A DNA stretch of 64,000 nucleotides from Papilionanthe hookeriana x Papilionanthe teres (Eukaryota; Streptophyta; Magnoliopsida; Asparagales; Orchidaceae), in the NCBI GenBank assembly GCA_022702705.1, contig CM040423.1:126408295-126472294 (forward strand), read 5' to 3'. The notes beneath the pieces were generated by a model. It was not told where the DNA came from, made no database searches, and was given only the letters and a program-made list of their open reading frames with translations. Below are positions 53,110 through 64,000 of the stretch, in pieces. A program made the position numbers and the translations under genes. Positions within the stretch are counted from its first letter, which is position 1; each line of letters begins with the position of its first letter.

Positions 53110-54604
53110 TCACAGCTCGTAGGGCCGAAGGCTCTCTAACACTGGATTTTGCTGAAAGTGGAAGGGCATTTTGCTGTCGTCCATCGTACTGAAAGTGACA
53201 GAGATCCGCTGAACAGGCACAGCTGGAATGCAGTGTTTTGCTATGTCTACTCCATTTCCTTTTAGCACCAAGACAGAACCTATTGGTAGAGGTATCTCCA
53301 CCGGCCCTCAGAATTCTCCGGGGCCTGCTATCCGGAGGTCAGATCCGAACATCATGTTACACTGGTTAACAAAAGACACTGTGCAGAAAGGTCTGACAGA
53401 GTCATGATGATCTATGTGTGGCGGTATGATGTCTCCCTCTTTGTATATGTTAATGATGCAGCTGTTGGGTATGCAATCTGTAGGCAATACCTTCCATGTC
53501 ACCATCCTTTTTACCATTCTCTTGATAATTCTTGGCATTGGATCCACCTCACTATGACGGAGTATGCCTGGTAGATTTCCCTTCCTGTCCTCGACGAAGT
53601 TGTAGCAACACCTGCACTGGATTGTAACTCTTCCTTTTCGTTTCATCCATCTTCGAGGTTCTGATTAGGTCTTCTCTCTCAAACGACCAGGTCGACCCAT
53701 TTTCTAAAGCTCAACGATGCAGTCAACAATCTGCTGCTGCTCGTAGTCTGAGAACACATCCATATGTAGCTCAAGGCCCTCCAGAATATTGATCCTCTTT
53801 CCTCGGATTCTTTTAAAATATTCGAAGGTTTTCTTTTTGACCTTATGCATTCTTTCCAGCTCGTATTCTGAAATTATCTACAATCGGCGAGGTCTGGTAA
53901 CGTACTGTGGGATGTATGGTTCAACCCCAGAGCGTTCTCCTACATGTCTCGGTTCCTCGGGGATAGTTTCTGTCAGAACATCCTCTGGGGTTGCTTTCGC
54001 AACAAGACTCTTCAAAATTTGTGCATCTGTCTGGCGTTGTGATGCTGACCCTATTTTTGTTTTTTTGTTTTACTTGGAATTTCTTTCATCTTTTCTGCTA
54101 TTCTTGGAGTTAATCTCCCTTTTCTGGTTCCCGACGAATCGATTTTTTTGAAGTATATGTACCGACGGTAGCAATTGCCTTTTCATGTTGATCTGCTGCT
54201 AGCTTGCTCAACATCTTACGAATGTGTCGGTTCTTGTTTCTTCGTTGGGTAGGAGTGAGAGTAGCTCTCCTTACCTCTTGAACTTCTGTAGGCATGGCGC
54301 TGACAAGCCTGCCCTCTGCTGTAGCAACCACGGACTTAACCTTCTTATCTGCTCCAGTCATCTGAGCGGCGTTTACCTTCCTTTTCTTGCCGGTAGACTG
54401 CTGACTCGGGCCACCCAATTTCATTACTTTCTAGTTGTTGAACTCTTCCCGGTCGATCGGGGTCCAATCAATTTCCTTGTACTGTAGCCCGGTCGGTGTG
54501 AAATCAGAGTCAATCTCAATCCCGGCCCCATCTTTCATCCTCTTTTCGTCGAGTGCTAGACTCACACCATTCTTAAAGTTTAGAACCAACCACCCGTTCG
54601 ACAT
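53110..54604 (-). pseudogene. ALKBH9/10-like dioxygenase ORF of element C
   Basis: Same gene as in B at 42560-44008. It starts at ATG 54604 (NGWLVLNFKNGVSLALDE), has the basic region with KKRK (54424-54110), a frameshift between about 54110 and 53890, and then the AlkB-type domain: NILEGLELHMDVFSDYE, IQCRCCYNF, IINIYKEGDIIPPHIDHHDS, FCTVSFVNQCNMMFGS, VLVLKGNGVDIAKHCIP, RISVTFSTMDD. The Fe ligands H-x-D (near 53418) and the distal His (53235) and the 2-oxoglutarate Arg (53208) are all present, unlike B. Stops include TGA at about 53306, where B has CGA, and TAG where B has a CAG codon. Inactive because of the frameshift and several stops. A 3' splice-site-like TTGTTTTTCGCAG precedes the ATG. 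Confidence 0.85.
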
Positions 54605-54625
54605 TTCCCTGCGAAAAACAAGGAA
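54605..54625 (-). promoter_or_regulatory. 3' splice-site-like sequence before the ALKBH ORF (C)
   Basis: On the - strand TTCCTTGTTTTTCGCAG|GGAA precedes ATG 54604. It has the same layout as in B, with CAG in place of TAG, which is a stronger acceptor. Confidence 0.5.
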
Positions 54626-54924
54626 AGGATCAGAGGCTGTAATAGGAACAAGAACAATAAGAAAGATTATTTATCAATGGAGAATTCTTATTCATTTCTT
54701 TTCTCAAATTTTAATAGGAGTAGGAAAAGATGAGAAAAGATCAGGAATGAGCTTGATTCGGAAGGAAGGATCAAAATTTTATTATTATTATTTCACATAT
54801 TTTCTTTTTAACACAATTTTTGTTAATGATTTTTATCATTCATTTTTATATTTTGGGTTCAAACCCAGTTACAAGTGATTACTCTACCCGTGCATCTAGG
54901 AATGAGACTTCATTTTTAAAGTTC

Positions 54925-57900
54925 ATCCATCGAAACATCAGGTTGTGTAATACTTCTTCAAATATTGTCCATTGATTGGAAGCATAGGTCATTCTCCAAG
55001 GCAATTCACCAGTTGGTAGGAACCTCCTGAGTAGACTGTCTTGACCACGAACGACCCCTCCCGAGACAATTCAAATTTACCTCCTATCTTGCGGTGTGCA
55101 AGAATAGGTCTCTTGAGAACTAGAACCAAGTCACCGACATTGAATGTCCTTGAGCGGACCAGTTTATCATAGTACTGGATAATTTTGGCTTGATACAACT
55201 TGAGATTCTGCTATACTGAAAGTCGTTTCCCTTCCAAGCTTTCCAATTCTTATAATCATGGTTTGGCATTCTCTTCTGTAGTAATCTTGTTTGCAACTAC
55301 AATTCTGAGAGATAGAAGTTCAACTTCCAAGGGCAAGACTGCCTCAGACCCGTACACTAGAGCGTAGGGCGTAGACTGAGTAGGAGTTCTGAAAGTCGTT
55401 CTGTAGGCCCATAAGGCTTCTAACAACTTCTCGTGCCAATTTCTTTTGTTGTCGTCCAAATTTTTCTTTAAGATTTGGACAAGAGTTTTATTAAAAGCCT
55501 CGACCAAACTGTTTTCTCTTGAGTAGTAGATCATCGAATAGTGCCAATCAATCCCATGCCTTCTGACAAAACTATTGATCTTTGTGCTTCTAAATGCGGA
55601 CCTGTTATCTGAGATAATTTTGCGCGGTACCCCGAAATGGTAGATGACTTGATTCTTGAAGAATTGGAGCATGTGATGTGCCTTCACTTCTCTGAGCGGT
55701 ACTGCTTTTGCTCATTTTAAAAAGTAATCTGTAGCTGCAAGGATAAAGCAATGTCCTCTTGAAGAAGGAAGTTCTATCAGACCCATAATATCTGTGCCCC
55801 AACACTCAAACGGCCACGATGCGATTGTCGGATGTAGCACATTTGGAGGTTGATGTAGAACCACTCTATGCACTTGGCACTGGTGACAACTCTTGGCAAC
55901 CTTCATGCAATCGGTCATCATAGAGGGTCAGTAGTACCCTAGTCTTTTAATCTTCATTTTCATTTTTGGATCCGACTGATGAGTGCCATAAAGTCCTTAA
56001 TGCACTTCTTTAACAATTTCATGAGCCTCAGACTCGCTCAGGCACCTTAGCCACATGTGATTGAAAGACCTTCTGTACAAGGTATTATTTATTAATGCGT
56101 ATGATAGAGTTCTTTTCTTGATCTGATGGGCTAATGATTTATCGTCTGGTAGGTTTCCCTCTTGTAGGTAGTGTATTAATAGTTGCCACCAATCTTCTGT
56201 AGTTTCAGCAACTGTTGCAACTATTTCTTCTTCTTTTTCTAATTTTTGTACTGCATCAATGTCGAGCTGTGAGAGGACCCGTCGTCCCTGAACTGAAATT
56301 TCAACTGATTCGCCTTGTAAGCAGGAAAATTCTTTTGCAAGGTGGACTAGCTCGTCTGCAAGAGCATTTTCTCTTCTGGGAATTTTGTAGATCATTACAT
56401 TCAGAATTTGCTTTAACAATTTCATCGCATACTGAAAGTATTGCTCGATTCTTGGTTTCAGAATTCTGTACTGTCATGCGTCCTGTTGAATGATCAACTG
56501 AGAATCTCCGTAGATGTTGATGTCTGTTATTCGCTTCTGAATGGTTAACTCCAGTCCGGTTATAAGGGCTTCATATTCTACTTCATTGTTTATAAGCGGT
56601 TCTGTTAAATGGTAGGAATACTTAACATTCCCCGCTCCGGTGTTATGAAGACTAGTTCGATTCCTGCCTTACCGGGCACTATCATTTGTAATTCTTTATT
56701 ATTCTGTGTTGAAGATGCTCCATTGAAATACAGTACCCAACGCTGATCATCGAGGACTTCTAAGCTCATTATATGCTCTTATGGCAAGTCATCGTTGAGA
56801 GGTGGTTCTGCCGGCAAAGGGTGTGCTGTGAGGAAATCTGCTAGGACTTGTCTCTTTACAGCATGAAGAGGAACAAAAGTTATCTCAAATTGCAATAGTA
56901 TCATCGACGACCTGGCAAGTCTGCCAGAAAGCGTTTGTCGGGTCATAAAGTATTGCAATAGATTAACTCTCAAGATAAGTTTGACCTTATGAGAAAGCAT
57001 GTAATGCCTGAGCTTTTGAGCGGCGAAGATCAGGGCCAAACAATGCTTCTCAATCGGGGGATACTATACCTCCGTCACAATTAGTCGGCGACTTAAGTAG
57101 TAGAGAGCATTTTCTTTCCCCTCGTCATTGACCTGGGCTAGCAGGGCTCCAAGGGAGTCGTCTAAAGCCGCGTTATAAAGTATCAACGGTCTACCCGAGA
57201 CTGGGGCTGCTAAGACAGGAGGTGTCATTAAACACTGCTTAATGTCCTCGAAGGCTCGCTGGCATTTCTCTTCCTAAATGAATTTGGCGTCCTTTTTAAC
57301 CAATGCCGAAAAGGGCTGACACCTAGTTGACAAATTTAAGATAAAGCGTCAAAGATATGCCAACTTCCCTTGAAAGGATCGTGGTAGTTTCAAAGTGTTG
57401 GGAGGCGGCATTTCTAAGATATCTTTAATCTTTTCCGGATCAATTCAATTCTGCGATATGGGACGATAAATCCTAAGAATTTCCCAGAGGTGACGTCGAA
57501 GGAGCATTTCAAGGGATTCGTCTTAAGGTTAAATTGTCTTAATCGTTCGAAAACAATTCTTAAATCATACAAGTGATCTTCCTTCAGTTAGCTTTTAATG
57601 AACACATCATCCACGTAGCACTCGAGTTGGTTGTGAATGAGATCATCAAAAATCCTCGTCATTGCTCTTTGGTAAGTTGCTCCTACGTTCTTCAATCCAA
57701 TAAGATTACTGTATAGTAGTATAAACTGATTGGAGTTCTGAAGGCCGTGAGCTTTTCATCTTCCGGTGCCATCTTTTTCTGATTATATTCTGATGATCCA
57801 TCCATAAAAGAGAAGACTTCATGTGTAGAAGCGATGTCAATCATCAATTCTAGAATTCATTGCGGGAACTTGTCCTTCGGGCATGCTTTATTCAAATCTA

Positions 57901-58270
57901 TGAAATCCACGCAGATTCTGATCTGACCATTCTTCTTTCTGACGGGTACTACATTGGCTAACCAAGTTGGATATTGCTCTTCATGAAAAAATTTAGCGTC
58001 TATTAGCTTCTTAACTTCAGCTATTACTTGTTGTTCAATCTCTAGAATCATTCTTCTGGGAGCTTGTCTGACTGGAATGACAGTGTGATCTACTCCTAGT
58101 TTCTGAACTGCAACTTCTGGAGCTAATCCTGGCATTTCATCATAACTCCAAGGAAAACAGTCCTTGAATTCCATTAATATCTTGATCATTTCTTTGGAGT
58201 CTTCTTTATTGAGTAAGGAGCTAACAAAGGTCGGCCTAGGCTCTTCACTAGTACCTAAGTTAACTTCCAT
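54925..58270 (-). pseudogene. pol: Pol of element C: RT, RNase H, second RNase H, integrase
   Basis: From 58270 down. RT: WSYDEMPGLAPEVAV, VRKKNGQIRICVDF, catalytic YVDD near 57620. RNase H: 57330-56779 (MALIFAAQKLRHYML). Second RNase H: near 56735 it reads LYFNGA, so the first catalytic Asp is Asn, while the Glu and the IYGDSQLI Asp remain. Integrase: zinc region with CHQCQ near 55880, CWGTDIMG near 55795, ISDNRS near 55620, and LVEAFNKTL near 55500 with the Glu kept. Tail GGKFELSREGSF near 55070. Most segments share one frame, with a shifted segment in RNase H, and there are many stops. Compared with B, the catalytic losses fall in different enzymes. Confidence 0.87.
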
Positions 58271-59286
58271 TAACTCGTCTATTGTATATTTAATTTATTC
58301 TTCAAATTCTGGCGAAGCGTCTCCGACTAGTAGATCTTCAAGATCATTTGAAGCTTCTAAGCAGTCTTCATTAGGCTTGCAAGTGACAACCAAGAAAAAT
58401 CCCATATCATCAACTGATCCTACCGTGCCGAATCCAAGACCATGCTTTGAATTGGGAGGTTGACTGACATTATTCCATAATTTTTCAAAACACTGTGATT
58501 GACCTTTTGACTACTGTTTAGGTAAGACGCCACGTTGAATTAAATTTTGAACACTGGGAGAGTACCACTCAAAAGCAAATCCATTAATTCAGATGAAGTA
58601 ACATCTTTAAATTGTACATCATTTTCAATTTTGGAAGAGGAAGCACCACGATAAAACTTGATCGGCTTAGCACCGCCACCATGCACTTCTTTGACCACCA
58701 TACCCTCGACCTTATTAGGATATATCAGGGTTAGGGTCATAGTATGTACATAGTGATTAATCTTCTCATACATTGATTTGTATTCTTTATTCTTTTCATC
58801 TTCGAGAGAGATCTTGAACTGGGATTTCTTTTGATTTATCTTCATTACTTCTTTCTTGGTTTCCTCTTCTTCGGAACTGTTCTCCCAATCAACATCGATG
58901 ATCAGTTTCTTCTAATCAACTATTCCACCGTTTCTTCCTCGACCTCGTCCCTGGCCTCGACCTCGGGTGCGAGTTTTGGAGAAACCTTCACCATCTCATC
59001 ATAAGGGAGTGGTGAGTAATTGTTGAACAAGAATTTCAGGTTCTTCATCATCTTGAACTTCTTTTGCTTCATTTGGTATGATATTTTTGGAGAAGATTGT
59101 CTTTTTTGGATGCGTGTAGTAAGCTGCATCTTCGTGAATTCTGATTTCATGCACGAAGAACTGTTGCAAATCACCTTTCATACACTGTTCTCCTCCTTCA
59201 TAATATTTTATGCACTGGTGCAGAGATGACAGTACCATCCAGTTCTCATGGATCCACGGCCGACCCAGTAGAGCGTTGAATGATGT
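58271..59286 (-). other. Protease-RT linker of element C
   Basis: Coding remnant with several frames: LQQFFVHEIRIHEDAAYYTH and EAKEVQDDEEPEILVQQLL (59180-59000), EVEARDEVEEE (near 58940), KPIKFYRGASSSK (near 58660) and YEKINHYVHTMTLTLIYPNK (near 58770). Such acidic linkers are found between protease and RT in Tat/Ogre elements. Fragment D has the same linker at 31420-31140. Confidence 0.6.
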
Positions 59287-59880
59287 CTAATAATCAATTA
59301 AGTAGAATTTTACAGTTGTCTTTGCCAAATCGCCAATTTTCATTAATAGTGTTATCGATCCAATAGCTCTTTCTTCTTTCTGTTTGAAGCCCCTTAATAA
59401 CATTTTGTCTGCTTCGAGGTCGCGAGCATCAATTTCCAAATATGCTAACGTCCGAAGGTTCATTATGTTGATTGATGCTCCCGGATCAACTAGCACCCTA
59501 GAGAGCGTAAACTTTCCGATAGTGACTGAAATGTACAACAGTTCATTGTGATCAACTGTTCCAAGTAGCAAATCATTGTCTGTGAAAGTAACACCTCGCT
59601 GTTCTTTTAACGAGCAAACCTCGTCTAAGGAATTACTGACCATTTGAGCTAAGCAAATTTCTGGGTCAATTAAGGCCTTGATCAGAGTTTCCCTCATCTC
59701 CTTTGACAACATCAGAGTGTCGTAGATGCTTAGTTTGGCTGGTAGCTTCCTAAGATGGGATAGCACAATATAATCCACTTTAGTACTAGGTTCTTCAATT
59801 TCTTCCCGAATGGGCAATTCCTCTGCTTGGGTTGGCTCTTCCTGAGAAACCACCTGCTTTCCTTTATCCTTTGGACCCAT
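59287..59880 (-). pseudogene. pol: Protease domain of element C
   Basis: A 197-codon open frame on the - strand. After a charged N-terminal linker and a block SKEMRETLIKALIDPEICLA comes GVTFTDNDLLLG and LSRVLVDPGASINIMNLRTL, a retropepsin active-site loop with the catalytic Asp in VDPGAS. The frame ends at KFYLIDY before the usual second half. It is nearly the only long intact frame of element C. Fragment F has a second copy at 62840-62637. Confidence 0.82.
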
Positions 59881-60599
59881 TCTCGGGGGTATAACTTTTC
59901 CGCTTCTTAGATTGACTTATGTTATCTCTTCTGCAACTAGTGCTGATCTGCCAGTGTCTCCTCTTGAATTGGAACTGCTGGCTCTTCTGAAATTGTTTCG
60001 GTGTCTCATAACTCTAATTCCATTGCAATTGGAAATCCTCAAAATTCACAAATGGACTCATCACTTCTTCAACTTTTGTAGCCATCCTTGTGAATGTCTT
60101 CTCTTTCGTTGTGGTCATCGAGGTTTAGTATGATTTGAGAATTGTTATTTGTATCGAAATAGAGATCCGGATTAGGTTTATTGTCGTTAGTTACGTAATC
60201 GTTAGAAACAGTCAAAATGTAGCCAACACCAAAACTCTTATCATTATGAGATCCCGCTGGGGCGAGCAAATAATCATACAGAGTCAGAGGTCCAAGGGAT
60301 TTCTCCCCCGAATCAGAAACAACCATCCTAGTAAAAGAAGCCCCTACTCTACCCTTGGAGCCTCAGTCTTCTCTTCTTTCACGATCTTCTCCTCCTTCTG
60401 GGGCGTTTCTTCAATCGCAAGCGATAGTGCCGGCTCGGCAGGTTTTAAACTCTGAGTCGAAGCGCACACCGAAGCTGTCTGGATGTGGTCCAAAATTTTC
60501 TTCGATGACTTTGTCCAGACAGTACCCCATCCATCTGTTGAAATAACATTAACGGAACCTCCTTTTTGTGGCTCCTTCATGTATTCCTTCGGGATCGTT
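59881..60599 (-). pseudogene. Gag-protease linker of element C
   Basis: Contains GGSVNVISTDGWGTVWTKSS (60559-60500) and SLGPLTLYDYLLAPAGSHND to VGYILTVSNDYV (60290-60195), both with counterparts in fragment F (63740-63400). Frame changes near 60330 and 60070. Acidic, low complexity in part. Confidence 0.6.
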
Positions 60600-61775
60600 G
60601 TGTTCCCTTTCTAGAGGTTATCCTCGAGCCAATACTTAAAGGTGAAGCAATCTTCTATCTTATGTCTGAGCATCCTATGGTAGGGACAGTAATTCAGATG
60701 ATCTTTCTTGTCGACTTCCTCTGGCTTTCTAGAGTCTGGTAGTTGAAAGTCAGGCGTCTTCATCAAACTGCGAAACATCTTGGCCACTGCTTCAGTCTTG
60801 AAGGGGTAATCCTTATTCAAAAGTTCTTTTAGGGCATGAGGTGAACGAGGCGGCGGTTGATCATGCTGCCATGATTGATAGCTCGGTCGAGGCTATTGAT
60901 AGCTCTGTTAAGGCTGTTGGTAAACCCGTTGCGGCAGTTGATAACTTGGTTGTGGCCGCTCTGGTTGTATTTGCACTGGCTGCTTTCCTTTATCCACTGT
61001 CGTGACGATCCCGGATTTCTTTTTAAATGCTTTTACGGGCTTCTGTTTATCAGTCATGTCAACGAAACTCAGCTATTTTTCCTCCTCCTGCAAGCTCCTG
61101 GCCTTGCTAAATAACTTCTCGAAAGTATTAATTGTGAATCCTTTGAGGAGAAGTGCTATCGGGCCATGGATACTCTTCAGTAGGATACCGACTGCATGCT
61201 ATTCTTGGAGTTGTAGTTCACACTTCATACTTAAGTTTCTCCACCGATGTATGTAATCTACTAAAGTTTCGTTCATTTTATGTTGCTCCACCACTAGATC
61301 TCCAATAATGATGTGGTGCCGAGCCCCGGTAAACCGCTTAACGAAGAGGTTCTCTAATTTTGAAAATGTCTTGACTGAACCGTTCGACAATTTTGCATAC
61401 CAATCGAAGGCAATCCCTGATAAAATGCTGACGATCTGACGAAAGAGTAAGGCGTCGCTCCCACCAGCATTGCAACAACTAGCACGAAAATGTGCAACAT
61501 GCTACCGGGGATTTACCGTACCGTTGAAAGTTTTAAACAGAAGTGGTATGAAGCCCTTTGGGTTTAGGAATGCATCAAATTCCTCACGATAAGGTCTACC
61601 TATCTGAATAGATGCTCCACTCTTAGACTGGGCTAAGGCTTCTCACCTGCTGTTCCACCATGTTTTTAATATCCTTTTTGGGAATCATGCTCTGTGCTAA
61701 ATCCTTCTTTGGTTGTTCATCTCCATTGACAGATGTGATCTCTTTTCCTCCATCGGCAATGTGAATGATTTCTTT
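60600..61775 (-). pseudogene. gag: Gag of element C
   Basis: Starts inside the N-terminal half (SVNGDEQPKKDLAQSMIPKK near 61730), followed by the conserved motif around 61600, the gag core (SNGSVKTFSKLENLFVKRFT, LVDYIHRWRNLSMKC; 61390-61199), a Gln/Pro-rich stretch (about 61000-60850) and the CPYHRMLRHKIEDCFTF segment (60820-60611). The order core then CPYH is the reference for the duplication seen in element A. Many stops. Confidence 0.75.
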
Positions 61776-62397
61776 TAGGAATTTTTGGAATTTTGGGTAA
61801 TTTTTGGGAAATTTTCGAGAGTGTGGTGGTTGTATGGGCAATTTAGGTAATTTTAGGCAGGTTTAAGGACCAAATGTCAAAACTAGAAATTTTGGAAAAA
61901 ATAAAATTTGGTTATGTTTGAGTGGAGTGAAAAAGCTTAGACTGAGTCATGGACCAAGAAAGTTCTCATTTTGAACATCTAATATGTTGTTCCAAACCCT
62001 CTTAGCCAAGGAGCTAGGGGTTTGGATCCAGCTACATGAGTGCTCTAATGAACCAGAAGTCAAGATTGGGTAAAGATGGTTTAGGGTTTAGGATGTGTGT
62101 AGGAGTGTAGTGTGTGCAAGCTAGACCCCACCAAGACCAGGCCACCCAGGGTTGTCCTAAGGCTTGAGCATCCTATAGGAACTCATCCTTGTCTTCCTGC
62201 ACATTGGTCCTAACCTTCCAAGTGGTTTAGAGGTTGATGACCATCCATGCAGGATTCCAAAGAGAGTTAAGATTTGGTTTGAATTTCTAAATGGTGGGTT
62301 CCATCTCTAGTCTTCTAGGATAATCAAGGAGAAGTCTTATGGCTAGATCGTAAGCACTAAGAGGAAAGAAAAGACCTCACCTAAAATGAGGTCAACA
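61776..62397 (-). repeat. LTR start fragment of element C
   Basis: On the - strand it begins TGTTGACCTCATTTTAGG at 62397 and is collinear with the first 250 bp or so of the element A 3' LTR (GATTATCCTAG, GGGACCCACC-like, CCTATAGGA). After about 620 bp it runs straight into Gag near 61776, so the rest of the LTR is deleted. No PBS. Confidence 0.65.
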
Positions 62398-63881
62398 CTT
62401 AGTACTTGATGCATTGGTGAAGCGATGATGGGACCATAATGTACTCATGAAGCCACGGTCGACCAAGCAGGGTAATGAACGAAGTATTTGTGTTAATGAC
62501 TTGGAATTTTATGGTTGTTACTAAATTTCAAACCTTCATTTGCAGTGTTCTAGATCTAAGGGCTCTTTTCTCCCTTCTGGTTAAATCCCCTTAGCATCAT
62601 TTTATCTGTAGTGAGCTCTCGAGCGTTGATGTCTAACTAAGCTAACATCCGTGGACTCATTATATTGAGTGACACTCCAGGATCTACTAACACTCTGGAA
62701 AGTACAAACCTGCCGATGATGATGAAAATGTAGAGCGGGCGGTTGCGATCGGCTATACCGAGCAGCAAATCTTCATCGGTGAAAGTTACACCATGCTGTC
62801 CTTTCGAAGTATAAACTCCATCTGAGGATGTCTTAGCCAACTGTGTTAAGCAAAATTTGGATCAAGTAAAGCCTTGAGTAGATTTTCTCTCATCTCTTTT
62901 GACAAGATCAGAGAGTCGTAGATGCTTAGTTTGGATGGAAACTTCTTGAGATGAGCTAGTTCTTTGTAATCCACTTTATTTGAACTTTAAATCTCATTTG
63001 GAACTTGTACTTCTTCCACTGTTGAAGATATTTCTTCTTGAGTAATCATCTGTATTACTTTATCTACTAGAGTTGCTCTTGGCGGTAACACCTTTCCAGT
63101 TCTTAAATGTACTTCTATTATTTATTCCTCCTCCGGATTGAGAGGTTTTGATGATGTTGTAGTTGATTCTTTTGCTATTGTTTCTACATCCGAAAAATCC
63201 AGGTCGATTGCAAGTGGAGTTGCTTTACACTCAATGACTGGCTCCTTGCTTTTCATTCTGTCATAACCGATGTTGTCGATATCTTCTTCACCTTTATCGA
63301 CGTCTTCGTCCAGAGCTAATGTGACCTGAGGATCATTTTAGGAATCAAAATTGGGGTTAGATAGGTTGTGATTAGATACATCATCACTAGAGATAGTAAG
63401 AACATAGCCAAGATCGCTTCAATTATCATTACAAGACCCTGGAGGGGCATAATAGTAATCTTACAAACTCAGGGGTTTAAGGGGATTCACTTCCAATTTT
63501 GAGACAACCAATCTAACAGAGGCAGCCTCAATCATATCCTTCACGCTATCGTCCTTAATTTTGTTTGTGATCTTTTTCTTTCTTCTTTCCCGTTTTGATA
63601 GTCCCCTGGATGAATCTTCGTCTTAGGTTGAGCTCGTGGCAAATTTCGAGCTGCGGCTTTCTTTGAAGTAGACTGGATCTGATTCAGGACTTTCTTGAGC
63701 TCGTACCAAATTGTACTCCATCCACCTTTGTCAGTAATATGGGTCGATCGGAGAAATTAGCTCGACCAAAATCATGTGATAAAACATGTGATGTTATATT
63801 CTTTCGGTATTGTTATATGCTCTACTTTATAATTTCTTTCGAGCCAATCCTTAAAACTAAAGCAACTTTCCATGGTGTGGC
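62398..63881 (-). mobile_element. Fragment F: gag end, linker and protease
   Basis: Runs on the - strand from HTMESCFSFKDWLE (CPYH domain remnant, 63881-63840), through linker blocks parallel to element C (VLTISSDDVSNHNLSNPNFD near 63400-63350), LRTGKVLPPRA near 63110, to protease. Element C's LTR begins at 62397 in its protease-distal region and LTR G begins at 63882, so F looks like an older element hit by both. Confidence 0.65.
62600..63020 (-). pseudogene. pol: Protease domain of fragment F
   Basis: FPSKLSIYDSLILSKEMREN (near 62950), GVTFTDEDLLLG (near 62790) and LSRVLVDPGVSLNIMSPRML (to 62637) match element C's protease in order, with the catalytic Asp kept. A frame change near 62850 and stops after 62640 break it. 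Confidence 0.75.
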
Positions 63882-64000
63882 TGTTGACCTCAATTTTGAT
63901 GAGGTCTTCTCTTCTCTCTTTAGTACTTAGGATCTAGCCTTAGGCTTTTCCTTTGACTATCTTAAAGGACTAGAAGTGGAACCCACCCTTTAGAAGTCCA
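63882..64000 (+). repeat. LTR start G, continues outside the window
   Basis: TGTTGACCTCAATTTTGATG and the following 100 bp align with the LTR starts at 62397 (- strand) and 10586 (+ strand), including GGATCTAGCC and GGAACCCACC. The flank to the left is Gag of fragment F, so this is a 5' LTR start or a solo LTR. Confidence 0.7.

Larger units (their letters stand above)
52468..62397 (-). mobile_element. Element C: Tat/Ogre-like element with ALKBH ORF, - strand
   Basis: Reading from 62397 down: an LTR start fragment, Gag from its middle onward, protease, linker, RT, RNase H, second RNase H, integrase, ALKBH ORF and part of the 3' UTR, where it is cut at 52468 by the LTR end of element B. It is the same family as B but clearly diverged, with different breaks. 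A deletion near 61776 removed most of the 5' LTR, the PBS, ORF1 and the Gag N terminus. Confidence 0.82.

Noticed and set aside
59020..59229. Forward frame opposite the element C linker, and similar frames at 60135-60455 and 54224-54878
   Set aside because: They are antisense shadows of the - strand gag-pol and ALKBH reading frames.

Overview
The window is a block of nested, decayed LTR retrotransposons from a plant nuclear genome. Three things point to this: an Athila-lineage Ty3/gypsy element, several Tat/Ogre-like Ty3/gypsy elements with a second RNase H domain after RT-RNase H, and an AT-rich background with strong C-to-T decay. I found no host gene, tRNA or rRNA. The species cannot be named from the sequence; a large plant genome rich in Tat/Ogre elements is the best guess.

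Layout. (A) 1-13759, + strand: a gag-only Tat/Ogre-like element. Its 5' LTR runs in from outside the window to 3633. It has a PBS, one ORF1-Gag reading frame (4204-6684) with five in-frame stops, no pol, a 27-unit hairpin satellite (8443-10080) and a 3' LTR (10586-13759). (E/D) 13760-17036 and 30496-31425, - strand: pieces of related elements (gag, ORF1, leader, LTR end; then an RT fragment and its linker). (Athila) 17037-30495, + strand: complete at both ends, with the 5-bp target duplication CATGA, inserted in D's RT. It carries two diverged copies of its accessory third ORF. Then comes a 7.6-kb polypurine/polypyrimidine block, GA-rich on the + strand for 31440-34510 and CT-rich for 34511-39027, with inverted arms. 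(B) 39029-52467, + strand: a Tat/Ogre-like pol (RT, RNase H, second RNase H, integrase), an ALKBH9/10-like dioxygenase ORF, a 69-bp hairpin array and a long LTR. (C) 52468-62397, - strand: a second copy of the same family, gag to integrase to ALKBH, in opposite orientation. (F) 62398-63881, - strand: a gag-protease fragment. (G) 63882-64000, + strand: the start of another LTR.

The most interesting point is that elements B and C both carry, downstream of integrase and in sense orientation, an ORF whose C-terminal domain looks like the plant ALKBH9/ALKBH10 class of AlkB-type RNA demethylases. In both copies a 3' splice-site-like sequence sits four bases before the start codon, and LTRs of the group hold a donor-like CCAG|GTA. 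The N-terminal part of this ORF resembles the element group's own ORF1. Members of this class remove N6-methyladenosine from mRNA, so a retrotransposon carrying one would have a way to control the methylation of its own RNA. Both copies are now broken.

Second themes are structured 3' regions (hairpin satellites in A and B that differ in sequence but not in design, and an RNA-stem module shared by A and the Athila element) and a GCC-rich motif shared by the Athila LTR and the region upstream of each accessory ORF. All identities given here are by eye; no alignment or database search was run.
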